From: Arthrobacter sp. efr-133-TYG-118
GTDB taxonomy: Bacteria > Actinomycetota > Actinomycetes > Actinomycetales > Micrococcaceae
DNA: 39,383 nt
Direction: 5' to 3'
NCBI RefSeq assembly: GCF_030209755.1
Contig: NZ_JARVRH010000049.1
Coordinates: forward strand, 1 to 39,383
Shown: piece by piece, positions 16,499 to 25,580 of the stretch
Numbering within the stretch: the first letter of the stretch is position 1
Layout: each line of letters opens with the position of its first letter
Notes under the pieces: model-generated
The model's database searches: none
The model's input: the letters and a program-made list of their open reading frames with translations, nothing else
What the model was told of the DNA's origin: nothing
Program-made: the position numbers and the translations under genes

Positions 16499-17871
16499 TT
16501 GCCGGAGCTGCCCAGTAATTCGCTGGCTGCCTCGGTTTCGGCCGTGAAAATAGCAGCCAACGGATCCACGGTTTCGGTCATCCATCTCGACAGGGCCTCG
16601 CGCTTTGCGGCAAGCACGTGGGCCAACGAAGGCTGAGCCGCGAGATTATGCAGGCAATCGGGGTCGGATGCGAGATCGTAGAGCTCCTCCCGCGCCCTGG
16701 AAACGTAAAATTGTGCACGGTTGCGGACGTCGAGGTCCTCGTCGGCCGCGTTAAGCATTGCCTTCCAGGACAGGCCAAACATGTTTTCGGCCCGGTACTT
16801 CGCCTGGCCGTCCGCCCATGCATTCCAGATATAGCCGTAGCTGGCGTCCTGCACGCAGCGCATTTCATAGCGCTGTTTCGCGGCGGTTTCGTGGAATACC
16901 GTGAATACTTGTTCGCGCCGGTCTTCGCGCTGCTGGAGGAGCAGCGGGAGGAGGGAACGACCGTCGAGACCGGCTGGCGTCGGGACCCCGGCCGCGTCGC
17001 AGAACGTGGGGAACAGGTCGAGCATGTTCACGAAGTCGTCCGCGTTGCCGGTGCCTGGAGTGGTTACCCCCGGCCAGCGGACAACTAACGGAGTCAATGT
17101 GCTGCGCAAATAGCAGTTGGCCTTCGCGAAGGGAAACGCCATGCCGTTGTCGGAGAGGAAGATGACGAGGGTTTCCCCGGCAGCGCCGGAACGTTCCAGG
17201 GCCCCCACGACTGCCCCGACGACGTCATCGCAGCGGCGGGCGGAACTGAGGTATTGGGCGTACTCGGTGCGGACGTCGGGCAGGTCGGGAAGGATTCCGG
17301 GGACTTGGACCTGGTCTGCTTCGAATACCTTGGAAGGCTCGGGGTAGAGTTCGCGTTCTTCCGAAGTCCATTTTTGCCGCTCATTTTCGCTGCCGTGGAA
17401 GGGCCTGTGCGGATCGTGCGCGTTGGCCAGGAGGAACCATGGCCGTCCTTCACGTGTTGCCTCGGCGATGAACTCTTCGGCCCTGCTTCCATACGCCGCG
17501 GGGTTGCGGCCCAGTCCGAGTTCGCGCATATTCACTGCCGTGTCCCAGGCGAATCGTTCCACCGGTTGGAGGTGGTCTACTTTGCCCAGGATGCCCACAC
17601 GATAGCCCGCCCCTTTGAGCAGGTCGTTGATGACTCCGATTCCGTCGTTGATCGGTTCAAACCCCTCGGCGCCATTGCGGTGCGGCCATAGTCCAGTCAT
17701 TAGCGCGGATCGGCTGGGCTGGCAGACCGCCGCAGGGACATGGCCGCGTCGGAAGACCATCCCATCCCTGGCAAGGCGGTCGAGGTTGGGCGTGGCTTCG
17801 GCCGGACCTCCGAATGATCCGGGGGTGTTGCCGTCCATGTCGTCGGCGGTGATCAGGAGGATGTTTGTCAC
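16495..17871 (-). CDS. sulfatase B (Cys-type)
   Basis: A 458-residue sulfatase. The N-terminus ILLITADDMDGN carries the metal-binding DD pair. CQPSR at residues 50-54 is the formylglycine motif, and FLSDNGMAFP is the second metal-site segment. The overall pattern is that of iduronate/uronate-sulfatase-like enzymes; the substrate is not assignable. There is no export signal, so desulfation would happen in the cytoplasm after import. The start is GTG after AAGGAGCACCC, 9 bases after the ATPase gene, and the stop overlaps sulfatase A. Confidence 0.9.
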   Translation of the reverse strand: MTNILLITADDMDGNTPGSFGGPAEATPNLDRLARDGMVFRRGHVPAAVCQPSRSALMTGLWPHRNGAEGFEPINDGIGVINDLLKGAGYRVGILGKVDHLQPVERFAWDTAVNMRELGLGRNPAAYGSRAEEFIAEATREGRPWFLLANAHDPHRPFHGSENERQKWTSEERELYPEPSKVFEADQVQVPGILPDLPDVRTEYAQYLSSARRCDDVVGAVVGALERSGAAGETLVIFLSDNGMAFPFAKANCYLRSTLTPLVVRWPGVTTPGTGNADDFVNMLDLFPTFCDAAGVPTPAGLDGRSLLPLLLQQREDRREQVFTVFHETAAKQRYEMRCVQDASYGYIWNAWADGQAKYRAENMFGLSWKAMLNAADEDLDVRNRAQFYVSRAREELYDLASDPDCLHNLAAQPSLAHVLAAKREALSRWMTETVDPLAAIFTAETEAASELLGSSGK

Positions 17872-17880
17872 GGGTGCTCC

Positions 17881-18717
17881 TTAGGCAGTCTGTTCGGCGA
17901 GGAGCCGGTGTCGTTCTTCGCGGCGTTGGGCCTGGGCTTCGGGGTCGGCAACCGGTGCGGCGAAGAAGAGCCGCTGGGTGTAGGGGTGCCTGGGTGCGCT
18001 GGTGACTTGGTCGCCGTCGCCGAATTCGACGATGTCGCCGCGGTACATGACGGCCACCCGGTGGCTGATGTGCCGGACGACTTCGAGGTCGTGTGAAACG
18101 AACAGGTACGCGACATGTGTCTGTTCCTGGATGTCCTTGAAGAGTTCCAGGACGCGTGCCTGGGTGGATAGGTCCAGAGCGGAGACAGGTTCGTCGCAGA
18201 CGATGAGTTCTGGTTTCAGGGCAAGGGCGCGGGCGATCGCGATGCGTTGTCTTTGGCCTCCGGAGAATTCGCGCGGCAGTCGGTTCCCCGAGTCGGCCGG
18301 GAGCCTGACCATCTCGAAGAGCGCTTTGATGCGCTTGGAGGATTCGGAGCGCGGGACCTTCCGGACGGTGAGCGGTTCGGCAAGGATCTGCTCGACTGTC
18401 CGGGATGGGTTCAGTGAGGTGTAGGGGTCTTGGAAGACGACCTGGATGTCGGTGGCGAGTTCCCTGCGTTCGGAGCGTCCGGCGTGGGCGATGTCCTGTC
18501 CGCGGAAGAGCACCTTGCCTTCGGTCACGGGTGCAAGGCCCAGGACTGCGCGGCCCAGTGTGGTCTTTCCTGATCCGGACTCCCCCACTAGGCCGACGCA
18601 TTCTCCGGCGCGCACGTCGAGTGAGACGTTGCTGAGGGCCCGGAATGGCTTGGCCCGAAAACCCTTTGCCGGGTATTCGACCGTGACGTTTTGGATGTCC
18701 AACAATGGCTGGTTCAT
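17881..18717 (-). CDS. oligopeptide/nickel-type ABC transporter ATPase (DppF-like)
   Basis: A 278-residue ATP-binding subunit. Walker A GESGSGKTT is at residues 45-53, the Q-loop is VVFQDPYTSLNP, the ABC signature FSGGQRQRIAIARAL begins at 151, and Walker B LIVCDEPVSALD begins at 171. The C-terminal HPYTQRLFFAAP region is typical of the DppF/OppF subfamily. The ATG overlaps the preceding stop by four bases. It pairs with the ATPase half of the fused protein upstream. Although the family name says peptide, such importers also take oligosaccharides; with sulfatases in the operon a sulfated ligand is more likely. Confidence 0.92.
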   Translation of the reverse strand: MNQPLLDIQNVTVEYPAKGFRAKPFRALSNVSLDVRAGECVGLVGESGSGKTTLGRAVLGLAPVTEGKVLFRGQDIAHAGRSERRELATDIQVVFQDPYTSLNPSRTVEQILAEPLTVRKVPRSESSKRIKALFEMVRLPADSGNRLPREFSGGQRQRIAIARALALKPELIVCDEPVSALDLSTQARVLELFKDIQEQTHVAYLFVSHDLEVVRHISHRVAVMYRGDIVEFGDGDQVTSAPRHPYTQRLFFAAPVADPEAQAQRREERHRLLAEQTA

Positions 18718-20549
18718 CGCAAGGCTCCCTTCCGGGACGGGCTGGCACTGGGTCCAGCATCGAAGGTGGCGAGTGGTCCGCGGGGGCTGGTTTCACCGAG
18801 GATGGCTCCGAGGAGCTCTCGTGTGTAGGGGTGGCGCGGGTACGCGAAAATGGACCGCGTGGGGCCGGTCTCCACGATCCTGCCCAGCCGCATCACCGAG
18901 ACGCGGTCGCAGAGGTCTGCGACGACGCCGAAGTTGTGGGTGACGAGGATGACGGCCATGCGGAATTCCGATTGCAGGTCGCGCAGCAGGTCCAGGACCT
19001 CGGCCTGGACGGTGACGTCGAGTGCCGTGGTGGGCTCGTCCGCGATGAGCAGGTCGGGGTTGCAGGAGATCGCCCCGGCGATGAGGACGCGTTGGGCCAT
19101 TCCGCCGGAGACCTGGTGCGGGTACGCGGCAAACGTCCGCTCGGGGTTGGGGATTCCCACCCGGGCCAGGAGCGCCAGTGCGCGTGTTGTTGCTTCCTTC
19201 TTGGACATCCGGAGGCAGATTCGCATCGGCTCCACCAATTGGCTGCCGATCGTGAACGACGGGTCCAGGTTGGACATCGGTTCCTGGGGGATATAGGCGA
19301 TGCGGGAGCCCCGGATCTTCTCCATGTCTTTCTCATTCAGGGCGGCCAGGTCGTCCCCGTGGAAGAAGATCGAGCCTCCCGTGATCCTGCCGCCCTCGGG
19401 CAGCAGCCGCAAGGCGGACCACGCCGTCTGGGTCTTGCCCGAACCGGATTCGCCCACGAGCCCATGGACCTCGCCGCGGGCAACCGTCAGGGAGACGTCG
19501 TGGACAACGCGCTTCGTGCCGCCGTCGCCCGTCTCATACCCGACCGAGAGGTTCTCGATCCGGAGGACCGCCTCGCCGGCCAGGCCGCCGTCGTCGTGCC
19601 GCATGACTTCTTCACCGACGACGGCGGGTTGTTCCGCGGGCTGCTTGCGACGGCGCCGGCGCGGCGCATTTGAGCGTTCGAGCTCGTCTCGCAGGCTGTT
19701 GGCGAGGAGGGTCAGCGAGATCAGGGTGAGGCCGATGGCGAGGGCCGGCCAGATGATCAGCAACGGGGCCGTGTAGAGGTTGGTGAACCCGTCGCTGAGC
19801 ATCTGGCCCCAGGTGGGGACGTTGATGTCGCCCAGGCCAAGGAATTCAAGTCCGGACTGGACGGCAAGGGCAACGCCGCCAACGATCGCGGACTGGACCA
19901 CGATGGGTGCGCGGACAACGGTGAGGATGTGGATGCCGATGATCCGAGTGTCACTGAGGCCGGAGACTCGGGCGGCATCGACGTAGAGCTCGTTCCGGAC
20001 GGCGGAAACAGAGGCGTAGACGAGCCGGAAGAAGGCCGGGGACAGCATCACGCCGAAGATCAGCATCGATGCCCAGAGGGAGGGCCCGACGACGGCGCGC
20101 GCAGCGAGGAGGACGATGATCGCGGGAAGTGCCATCAGCATGGAGATGACCCAGGTCGACGCGGTGTCGATCCATTTGCCGTAGTACCCGGCCAACAGGC
20201 CGCCGGTCACGCCGATCACGATGGAGGTGACGAGGGCGAGCAACGCGCCGGCGAGGCTGAACTGCGCACCGAAGAGGAGCCTTGAGAGCACGTCGCGGCC
20301 TGCGCCGTCGGTGCCGAGAAGGTGGCCGCTGTCCGGGGACGACAGGACCGCAGAGATGTCTGCCGTGTTGGGGTTGTGTGGCGCCAACAGCGGGGCCGCA
20401 ACAGCGCTGACGATGATCACGGCAAGGAAGAGTAGTGAACCCAGGGCCAGCGGGTTGCGTAGAACGCGGCGCAGGAGGGATGCCTTGGCAGCGGCCTCCG
20501 GGGGGATGACTGCGAGCTGGGGATTTGGGGCGTGGACGGGTGTACTCAT
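18714..20549 (-). CDS. fused ABC transporter permease-ATPase (DppC-DppD)
   Basis: A 611-residue fusion. Residues 1-290 are a DppC-type permease: N-terminal cytoplasmic segment, GTDGAGRDVLSRLLFGAQ, and the EAA-like region VDAARVSGLSDTRIIGIHIL. A basic linker (RRRRRK) around 292-300 leads to a DppD-type ATPase with Walker A GESGSGKTQ near residue 365, signature VSGGMAQRVLIAGAI, and Walker B LLIADEPTTALD. The ATG at 20549 is chosen because MSTPVH starts the permease and overlaps the DppB stop as ATGA; the open frame continues upstream to 21113, but that part is antisense-like junk within dppB. The reading frame is continuous, so this is a real fusion and not a frameshift join. Confidence 0.9.
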   Translation of the reverse strand: MSTPVHAPNPQLAVIPPEAAAKASLLRRVLRNPLALGSLLFLAVIIVSAVAAPLLAPHNPNTADISAVLSSPDSGHLLGTDGAGRDVLSRLLFGAQFSLAGALLALVTSIVIGVTGGLLAGYYGKWIDTASTWVISMLMALPAIIVLLAARAVVGPSLWASMLIFGVMLSPAFFRLVYASVSAVRNELYVDAARVSGLSDTRIIGIHILTVVRAPIVVQSAIVGGVALAVQSGLEFLGLGDINVPTWGQMLSDGFTNLYTAPLLIIWPALAIGLTLISLTLLANSLRDELERSNAPRRRRRKQPAEQPAVVGEEVMRHDDGGLAGEAVLRIENLSVGYETGDGGTKRVVHDVSLTVARGEVHGLVGESGSGKTQTAWSALRLLPEGGRITGGSIFFHGDDLAALNEKDMEKIRGSRIAYIPQEPMSNLDPSFTIGSQLVEPMRICLRMSKKEATTRALALLARVGIPNPERTFAAYPHQVSGGMAQRVLIAGAISCNPDLLIADEPTTALDVTVQAEVLDLLRDLQSEFRMAVILVTHNFGVVADLCDRVSVMRLGRIVETGPTRSIFAYPRHPYTRELLGAILGETSPRGPLATFDAGPSASPSRKGALR

Positions 20550-21487
20550 GACAGACGCACTTTCGGGTTGAGCCAGCCCTGGGCCAGGTCTACAAGGAGG
20601 TTGAAGATGATGACGAGGATGCCTGTCGCGACGAGCAGTCCCATGACGAGGGGAATGTCCCCCTGGGTCGTGGCCTGTACTGCCACTTGGCCGAGTCCGG
20701 GGATGGCGAAGACCTGCTCGACGATCACCGCCCCGCCGAGAAGCCCCACGAAATAGACGGCCAAGACCGCGAGGGCGGGCCCGGCGGCGTTGCGCAGGAC
20801 GTGCTTGAGGACAACGCGGCGGGCAGGGATTCCGCGACTGCGCAGGGTCCGCACGTAGTCGTTGCGCAGGGCATCGATCACGGAGCCGCGAACCTGCTGG
20901 GTGACGCTGGCGATCCCGCCCAGGGCGAGGGCGATCACCGGGAGTGTGACGGTTTTCGCCCACCCGGTGGGGGACGTCAGGAACGGCACGTACCCGGTGG
21001 GGTCGAACCAGCCCAGGGTGAGGGCGAAGACGAGCACGAGCCCCACCGCGAAGAGGAAACCGGGGATCGCGTGACCCACGATGGCCAGGAGCTGGGCGAA
21101 CCGGTCCACCCATCCGCGTTTGGTGGCGGCGAGCACGCCCAAGACCACCGAGATGACGGCGATGAGAATGATGGCGCCTGTGACCAGCGACAGCGTCACG
21201 GACAGGCGTGAGCTGATGGCGTCAAGGACTGGCTGACCGCTGAACCACGACGTGCCGAGGTCACCGCGGACGGCGTGGGAGATCCAGTCGCCGTACTGGA
21301 CCAGAACCGGGCGGTCCAGGCCCAGTTCCTGGGCCTTGAGGGCGACGGTTTGCTGATCGGCGTTCTCGCCGAGGATCTTCCTGGCAATGTCGCCACCGCC
21401 AAGGTAGAGGAGCGTGAATCCAAACGTGGTGATGGCGGCCAGCAGGGCTACGCCCGTCAGCAGCCTTCGCCCGATAAAGGTAAGCAT
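20546..21487 (-). CDS. oligopeptide/nickel-type ABC transporter permease (DppB-like)
   Basis: A 313-residue membrane protein beginning MLTFIGRRLLTGVALLAAIT, a typical DppB N-terminus, followed by a periplasmic domain (GLDRPVLVQYGDWI) and about five more membrane segments. The EAA-type loop is DALRNDYVRTLRSRGIPARRVVLKHVLRNA. It is the heteromeric partner of the permease half of the downstream fusion. Only a weak GAGAGATC is seen upstream of the ATG. A strong hairpin separates it from the binding-protein gene. Confidence 0.92.
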   Translation of the reverse strand: MLTFIGRRLLTGVALLAAITTFGFTLLYLGGGDIARKILGENADQQTVALKAQELGLDRPVLVQYGDWISHAVRGDLGTSWFSGQPVLDAISSRLSVTLSLVTGAIILIAVISVVLGVLAATKRGWVDRFAQLLAIVGHAIPGFLFAVGLVLVFALTLGWFDPTGYVPFLTSPTGWAKTVTLPVIALALGGIASVTQQVRGSVIDALRNDYVRTLRSRGIPARRVVLKHVLRNAAGPALAVLAVYFVGLLGGAVIVEQVFAIPGLGQVAVQATTQGDIPLVMGLLVATGILVIIFNLLVDLAQGWLNPKVRLS

Positions 21488-21519
21488 TTTAGTGATCTCT
21501 CGATTCGTGGGGATGGCCG

Positions 21520-21549
21520 GGCGGGGACCCTCGTCGACGGGTCCCCGCC
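21520..21549 (-). terminator. intra-operon hairpin after the family-5 binding-protein gene
   Basis: GGCGGGGACCC and GGGTCCCCGCC form a perfect 11-bp stem with an 8-base loop, 7 bases beyond the binding-protein stop on the minus strand. It probably gives partial termination or mRNA protection, keeping binding-protein levels above permease levels. Confidence 0.6.
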
Positions 21550-21556
21550 GGGGGCC

Positions 21557-23083
21557 TCAGGCCTTGGGCGCGATGTTCCAGAGGTTGGGCCAGACATTGC
21601 CCTGGTTCAGTTCAACGCTCGTGCCCGCGTTGGTGACGAAATAGTTTGTCGGTGAATACCACGGAGCGAACCATGCCTGGTCAACGATGTATTCGTTCAA
21701 CTTCTTGAGGGCAGCGGCACTGTCGGCGTCGTTCCCAGTGCGGATGGTGGCAAGGAGTGCGTCCACGTTGGGGTCCTGGTACTTGAAGGTGTTCCAGGTG
21801 GCGTTGGGCGCGATCATGGTGCTGATCAGCTGCCAGTCGTTCACGTCCCGTTGCAGGGTGAAATAGGAGAGGCCGTACTTCTGCGCTTGGAGGTCGGCGA
21901 TGGTGTTGGTGCCCGTGTCCACGTACTTGACCTTGATGCCGACATCGCCCAGTTGCTGCTGCAGCAGAGGCCAGAGGGCCTTCGGGAAGCCCGGCGATGT
22001 CGGCAGCGTCAGCTCAAGGCCACTGGCGTAGCCTGCGTCGGCGAGAAGTTTACGGGCTTTGTCCGGGTCAAACTTGTACGTCGAATTCAGGGTGGCCTCA
22101 TAGGCCGGAGATTCGGGCCGGAAGACCTGGCCTGTAGCCTCACCGCGTCCCAGGCCAACTACCTTCAGCATGGCGGCCGCATCTACTGCATAGTTGATGG
22201 CCTGCCGGACCTTCACATTCCCCAGCGCAGGGTTGGACTTGCCTGCACGGTCGAAGAGGAGGAGCCCGGCGAAGTTCAGGTTCTGACCGCTGGATCTAAA
22301 CCCGGCAGCTTCAACCTGCGGGAGGATGCTGTTGTCTGCCACCGCGGCGGCGTCCAGTTGCTTGCCCCGCAAGGCATTGAGCTCTGACGTGGCGTCGGTG
22401 TAGACGTTGACGGTGAGGGTGTCGTACTTCACCGAGTTCGCATCCCAGTACTTGGGGTTCTTCTCAAACTTGTAGGACGTGCCGACGACCGTCTGGCTGG
22501 TGTTCAGGGTGTAGGGGCCGGAGCCGACCGGATTGGTCTGCGCATCCGCCTTGCCGAACGCGGCCGGGCTTTCCTGCAGGCCGGCTGCCTGGGCGAGATT
22601 GATGAGGAACGCCGGATTCGCCCGCTTGAGCGTGATCTCCAGGGTGGTCTTGTCCTTGGCCTTGGCCTCAGCCAGGTCTGCGACCTTCGACTTCTGCGGG
22701 GAGGTGCCGTCCCGGAAACGCAACAGGTTCTGCGCGGCGACTTCTGCGGTGAACGGCGTCCCGTCGGAGAAGACGACGCCGTCCCGGAGGGTCATGGTCA
22801 AGACCGTCTTGTCCGTGTTGTATTCCCACTTGGTGGCCAGGGACGGTTGGACATCCTTGCCGTTGGGCGCCGGCTTCAGCAACCCGTCATAAACTGCCTG
22901 CGCATAAACCGACTGGTTTCCCCAGTTCATGTTCCTCGCCTCGAACGTGGTCGGCGCAAGGATGTTTCCCAAGGTGATGGTCTTGGAGGTTTGGGAAGTG
23001 CTGCTGCCGCTTCCGCTGGCACAGCCGGTCAACGCGAGGCCTGCAGTGAGTGTTACTGCCAAACCTGCTTTGGTGAAACGCAT
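21557..23083 (-). CDS. family-5 solute-binding lipoprotein (peptide/oligosaccharide-type)
   Basis: A 508-residue extracellular binding protein. The signal peptide ends at lipobox LTGC with the Cys at residue 21, followed by a Ser/Gly/Thr-rich linker. The family-5 features include YDGLLKPAP, LATKWEYN and the TLRDGVVFSDGTPFTAE segment around residue 120. It is the first gene of the long minus-strand operon and diverges from sulfatase C. The ligand is inferred to be a sulfated compound because three sulfatases and the sulfatase-activating enzyme are its neighbours. RBS GAAAGGA lies upstream of the ATG. Confidence 0.9.
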   Translation of the reverse strand: MRFTKAGLAVTLTAGLALTGCASGSGSSTSQTSKTITLGNILAPTTFEARNMNWGNQSVYAQAVYDGLLKPAPNGKDVQPSLATKWEYNTDKTVLTMTLRDGVVFSDGTPFTAEVAAQNLLRFRDGTSPQKSKVADLAEAKAKDKTTLEITLKRANPAFLINLAQAAGLQESPAAFGKADAQTNPVGSGPYTLNTSQTVVGTSYKFEKNPKYWDANSVKYDTLTVNVYTDATSELNALRGKQLDAAAVADNSILPQVEAAGFRSSGQNLNFAGLLLFDRAGKSNPALGNVKVRQAINYAVDAAAMLKVVGLGRGEATGQVFRPESPAYEATLNSTYKFDPDKARKLLADAGYASGLELTLPTSPGFPKALWPLLQQQLGDVGIKVKYVDTGTNTIADLQAQKYGLSYFTLQRDVNDWQLISTMIAPNATWNTFKYQDPNVDALLATIRTGNDADSAAALKKLNEYIVDQAWFAPWYSPTNYFVTNAGTSVELNQGNVWPNLWNIAPKA

Positions 23084-23149
23084 CTTTACGTCCTTTCAGC
23101 TGGGGAGGCACCCGAAGCGTCGGCGCTCGGTGCCTTCTGCTCGACGATG

Positions 23150-23282
23150 AACAGTTAGCTACAGAATGGCAGGTTGTGATCCAACACACAAGGTCTTTTC
23201 TATGAAACTATGCACATAGCTTAGTTCTGGTTTTTATGGGCTGTGTCTGTTGTTAACTGTTCCACTAGTGCTATAACAGTTA
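23150..23282. promoter_or_regulatory. repeated AACAGTTA boxes and dyads in the divergent sulfatase region
   Basis: The 285-bp space between the binding-protein gene and sulfatase C contains AACAGTTA three times: 23150-23157, inverted as TAACTGTT at 23254-23261, and 23275-23282. The last two form an inverted repeat around a CACTAGTG palindrome. A separate dyad CTATG-CA-CATAG lies near 23212-23223. This is a plausible operator array for the PadR regulator encoded at 24991-25572, since PadR proteins bind A/T-rich dyads, often with ATG/CAT arms. Protein assignment is inference. Confidence 0.5.
23250..23277 (+). promoter_or_regulatory. predicted promoter of sulfatase C
   Basis: TTGTTA (23250-23255), a 16-base spacer and TATAAC (23272-23277) form a reasonable -35/-10 pair. 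Each element overlaps one arm of the TAACTGTT/AACAGTTA inverted repeat, as expected for a repressible promoter. Confidence 0.45.
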
Positions 23283-23368
23283 CAGAAGAACGTCACCGAG
23301 TATGGACCCGAGGCGGCAGGAGTTGCTCCGCCAGATCCAGACCGCCCGCACAAGACAGGACAAGATCG

Positions 23369-24931
23369 ATGAAGATCATTTACGTGGACGTAGACTCCCT
23401 CCGTCCCGACCACACCGGGCCTTACGGCTATGACCGCAAGATCACGCCGAACCTGGACGAAATGGCCCGGAACAGCGTGATGTTCGACCGGTACTATTGC
23501 TCCGATTCACCGTGCCTGCCCTCCCGCACAGCACTGACAAGCGGGCAGCACGGCATCTCCAACGGTGTGATCGGCCATTTCGGGGACGACTCCCGGTTCC
23601 GCCTGGACGCCGGACACGCTCCCCACCCGGGCCGCCCTTTGCTCGGACAGGCACTCAACGCAGCCGGATACACCTGCGCGGCGGTCTCATCGTTTGCCGA
23701 ACGGCACCGCGCCTACTACTTCATGGGGAACTTCCGTGAAAACGTTCAGGTCACTCCGGACATGGGCGATGAACCGGCGGACATGATCACGGATGCCGCC
23801 GTCGACTGGATCGAGCGGCACCGCAACGTGGAGAACTGGTACCTGCACGTGACCTATTGGGACCCGCACACGGACTACCTGCAGGATGAATCCTGGACGG
23901 CCAGGGCGGCCGCCTCCGGCCCTGCCCCTGCGTGGCCGGACCAGGAAGCCATCGATGCCCACGCCGAAGTGTACGGTGCCCGAAGCGCCCTTGATCTTCA
24001 CTACTCAGGCGCTCCGCGGAAGTCCCGGGTCCCGCACAACATGCCGGACGCCATCCGCACCCGAGCAGACTTCGAGCACCTCATCAACGGCTACGACGGA
24101 GCCATCCACTTCTGGGATGCCGAATTCGGCAGGCTTCGGCGGTCCATCGAGGCAATGGGCTTGGCCGATGACGTGGCCATCATCGTCTCCTCGGACCACG
24201 GTGAGTCCTTTGGCGAGCTCGGCCTGTACGCCGAACACGGCCTTGCCTCCGAGCCGGTCCATCGCCTCCCCATGATCATTCACTGGCCGGGCATCACCGA
24301 CCAGCCTGGAGTGGCCGCGGGCCGGAACGACGCCCTGCTCTACAACATCGACTACGCCCCGACCATCCTTGACCTCCTAGGCCTGGAGCAGCCCGAAAAG
24401 TGGCAGGGCCAGTCCTACGCCGCAGCCGTCCGGGGCGGAACAATCGACTCCCGCCCCTACCTTGTATGGGGCCATGGTGCCCACACATACCAGCGCGCCG
24501 TCCGCACCCGAGACCACCTATACATCCGCACCTACCACCCGGGTTGCTTCCGAGCCGAGTGGGAATCGCTGTTCAATGTCACCGAGGACCCCTACCTGAC
24601 CCGCAACCTCATCGACATCGAACCGGACCTCGCCATTCAAATGCGCTCCCATCTGTTCGAATGGCTGAGCTTCTATGCCGGCACTCCGGGCGCCCTCCCG
24701 GACCCCATGCAGGGCGCGCTCCAGGCAGGGCCCACCCTGTACAACCAACCCGACAACTACATGGAGCATCTCAGGAACACCGGGCGCGCCCATCTTGCCG
24801 ATGACCTCCTGGAACGGTTGCATCCCAAGAACGGGGCCACCCACGTATCCTGGCACGCACAGGTTCCCCTATCGGCTGACGACCGTGCCGCCATGCGCAG
24901 GCGGTACGAAGCCATGATGAGCACCGAGTGA
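23369..24931 (+). CDS. sulfatase C (Cys-type)
   Basis: A 520-residue sulfatase. The start at 23369 is chosen because IIYVDVDSLRPDH is the normal N-terminal strand with metal-binding Asp residues, and CAGGACA precedes the ATG; the frame is open further upstream to 23243 without homologous character. CLPSR at C49 is the formylglycine motif. A central SSDHGESFGELG gives the second metal-site segment, and LVWGHGAHTYQRAVRTRDHLYIRTYHPG follows. There is no signal peptide. The gene is the first of a plus-strand operon with the PadR regulator and the formylglycine-generating enzyme. Substrate unknown. Confidence 0.9.
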   Translation: MKIIYVDVDSLRPDHTGPYGYDRKITPNLDEMARNSVMFDRYYCSDSPCLPSRTALTSGQHGISNGVIGHFGDDSRFRLDAGHAPHPGRPLLGQALNAAGYTCAAVSSFAERHRAYYFMGNFRENVQVTPDMGDEPADMITDAAVDWIERHRNVENWYLHVTYWDPHTDYLQDESWTARAAASGPAPAWPDQEAIDAHAEVYGARSALDLHYSGAPRKSRVPHNMPDAIRTRADFEHLINGYDGAIHFWDAEFGRLRRSIEAMGLADDVAIIVSSDHGESFGELGLYAEHGLASEPVHRLPMIIHWPGITDQPGVAAGRNDALLYNIDYAPTILDLLGLEQPEKWQGQSYAAAVRGGTIDSRPYLVWGHGAHTYQRAVRTRDHLYIRTYHPGCFRAEWESLFNVTEDPYLTRNLIDIEPDLAIQMRSHLFEWLSFYAGTPGALPDPMQGALQAGPTLYNQPDNYMEHLRNTGRAHLADDLLERLHPKNGATHVSWHAQVPLSADDRAAMRRRYEAMMSTE

Positions 24932-24990
24932 CCGCCACACCGGATATCCTCCTCAAAGGCGCTTCTACCCAGCGCCCTCAGGAGGCGAAA

Positions 24991-25572
24991 GTGTCATTGG
25001 GCCGTTTGGAAGTCATTCTGCTGGGCTTACTCTCCACCGGAGACCGCACAGGCTACGACTCTTGGAAGTGGCTCGAGGGCCACGGCCCCTTCGTGGGATA
25101 CACCGCCAAGACGTCGCAGATCTACCGCCAGCTGGGAAAGCTGGTGGAATGGGGGTGGGCCACCCAGTTCCTGGATCCGCGCAGCTCCGGTCCCGATGCA
25201 AAGCTCTACCGAATCACCGCTGCCGGCCACGCCACCCTGCAGGAATGGATCGACTCTCCCTACATACCCTCGCCCCGGCCGCTTGACCCGGACTTCCAGG
25301 TCCGGCTCCGCTTCGCCGGAAGCACAGGACCGGAGAAAGCGCTCGAATTGGTGCGGATCGAACTCGCCTACCGTAGAGAACGGGAAGCCAGCATTGATCG
25401 GACTTTTGACGAAGTGCTGGTCAGTGCCGATGCCACGACGGAAGAACGACAATGGAGCAAGGAGTGGTTCCTGATGCAGAACGAACGCGGACACTACATG
25501 GTGTCCAACCTCATCGCCTGGCTCGAAGCAACAGAACGCCGGCTCCAGTCGCTCATCGGAAAGACGCCCTAA
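24991..25572 (+). CDS. PadR-family transcriptional regulator
   Basis: A 193-residue regulator. LGRLEVILLGLLSTGDRTGYDSWKWL and TAKTSQIYRQLGKLVEWGWATQ with LYRITAAGHATLQEWI form the PadR winged helix. The C-terminal part (about residues 100-190) is the helical PadR C-domain used for dimerisation. I prefer the GTG at 24991 because a perfect AGGAGG sits five bases before it; a longer version from the GTG at 24928, overlapping the sulfatase stop as GTGA, is possible and would add 21 residues. It probably controls the divergent sulfatase promoters. Confidence 0.85.
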   Translation: MSLGRLEVILLGLLSTGDRTGYDSWKWLEGHGPFVGYTAKTSQIYRQLGKLVEWGWATQFLDPRSSGPDAKLYRITAAGHATLQEWIDSPYIPSPRPLDPDFQVRLRFAGSTGPEKALELVRIELAYRREREASIDRTFDEVLVSADATTEERQWSKEWFLMQNERGHYMVSNLIAWLEATERRLQSLIGKTP

Positions 25573-25580
25573 GGACAATC

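Noticed and set aside
17657..18796. 379-codon minus-strand frame rich in Arg/Pro
   Set aside because: It overlaps the DppF-type ATPase gene in another frame, and only the ATPase frame has Walker and signature motifs.
20550..21113. Upstream extension of the fused permease-ATPase frame
   Set aside because: The extra 188 codons overlap dppB in a different frame and are Arg/Gly/Pro-rich; the ATG at 20549 with ATGA coupling and a normal DppC N-terminus is far better.
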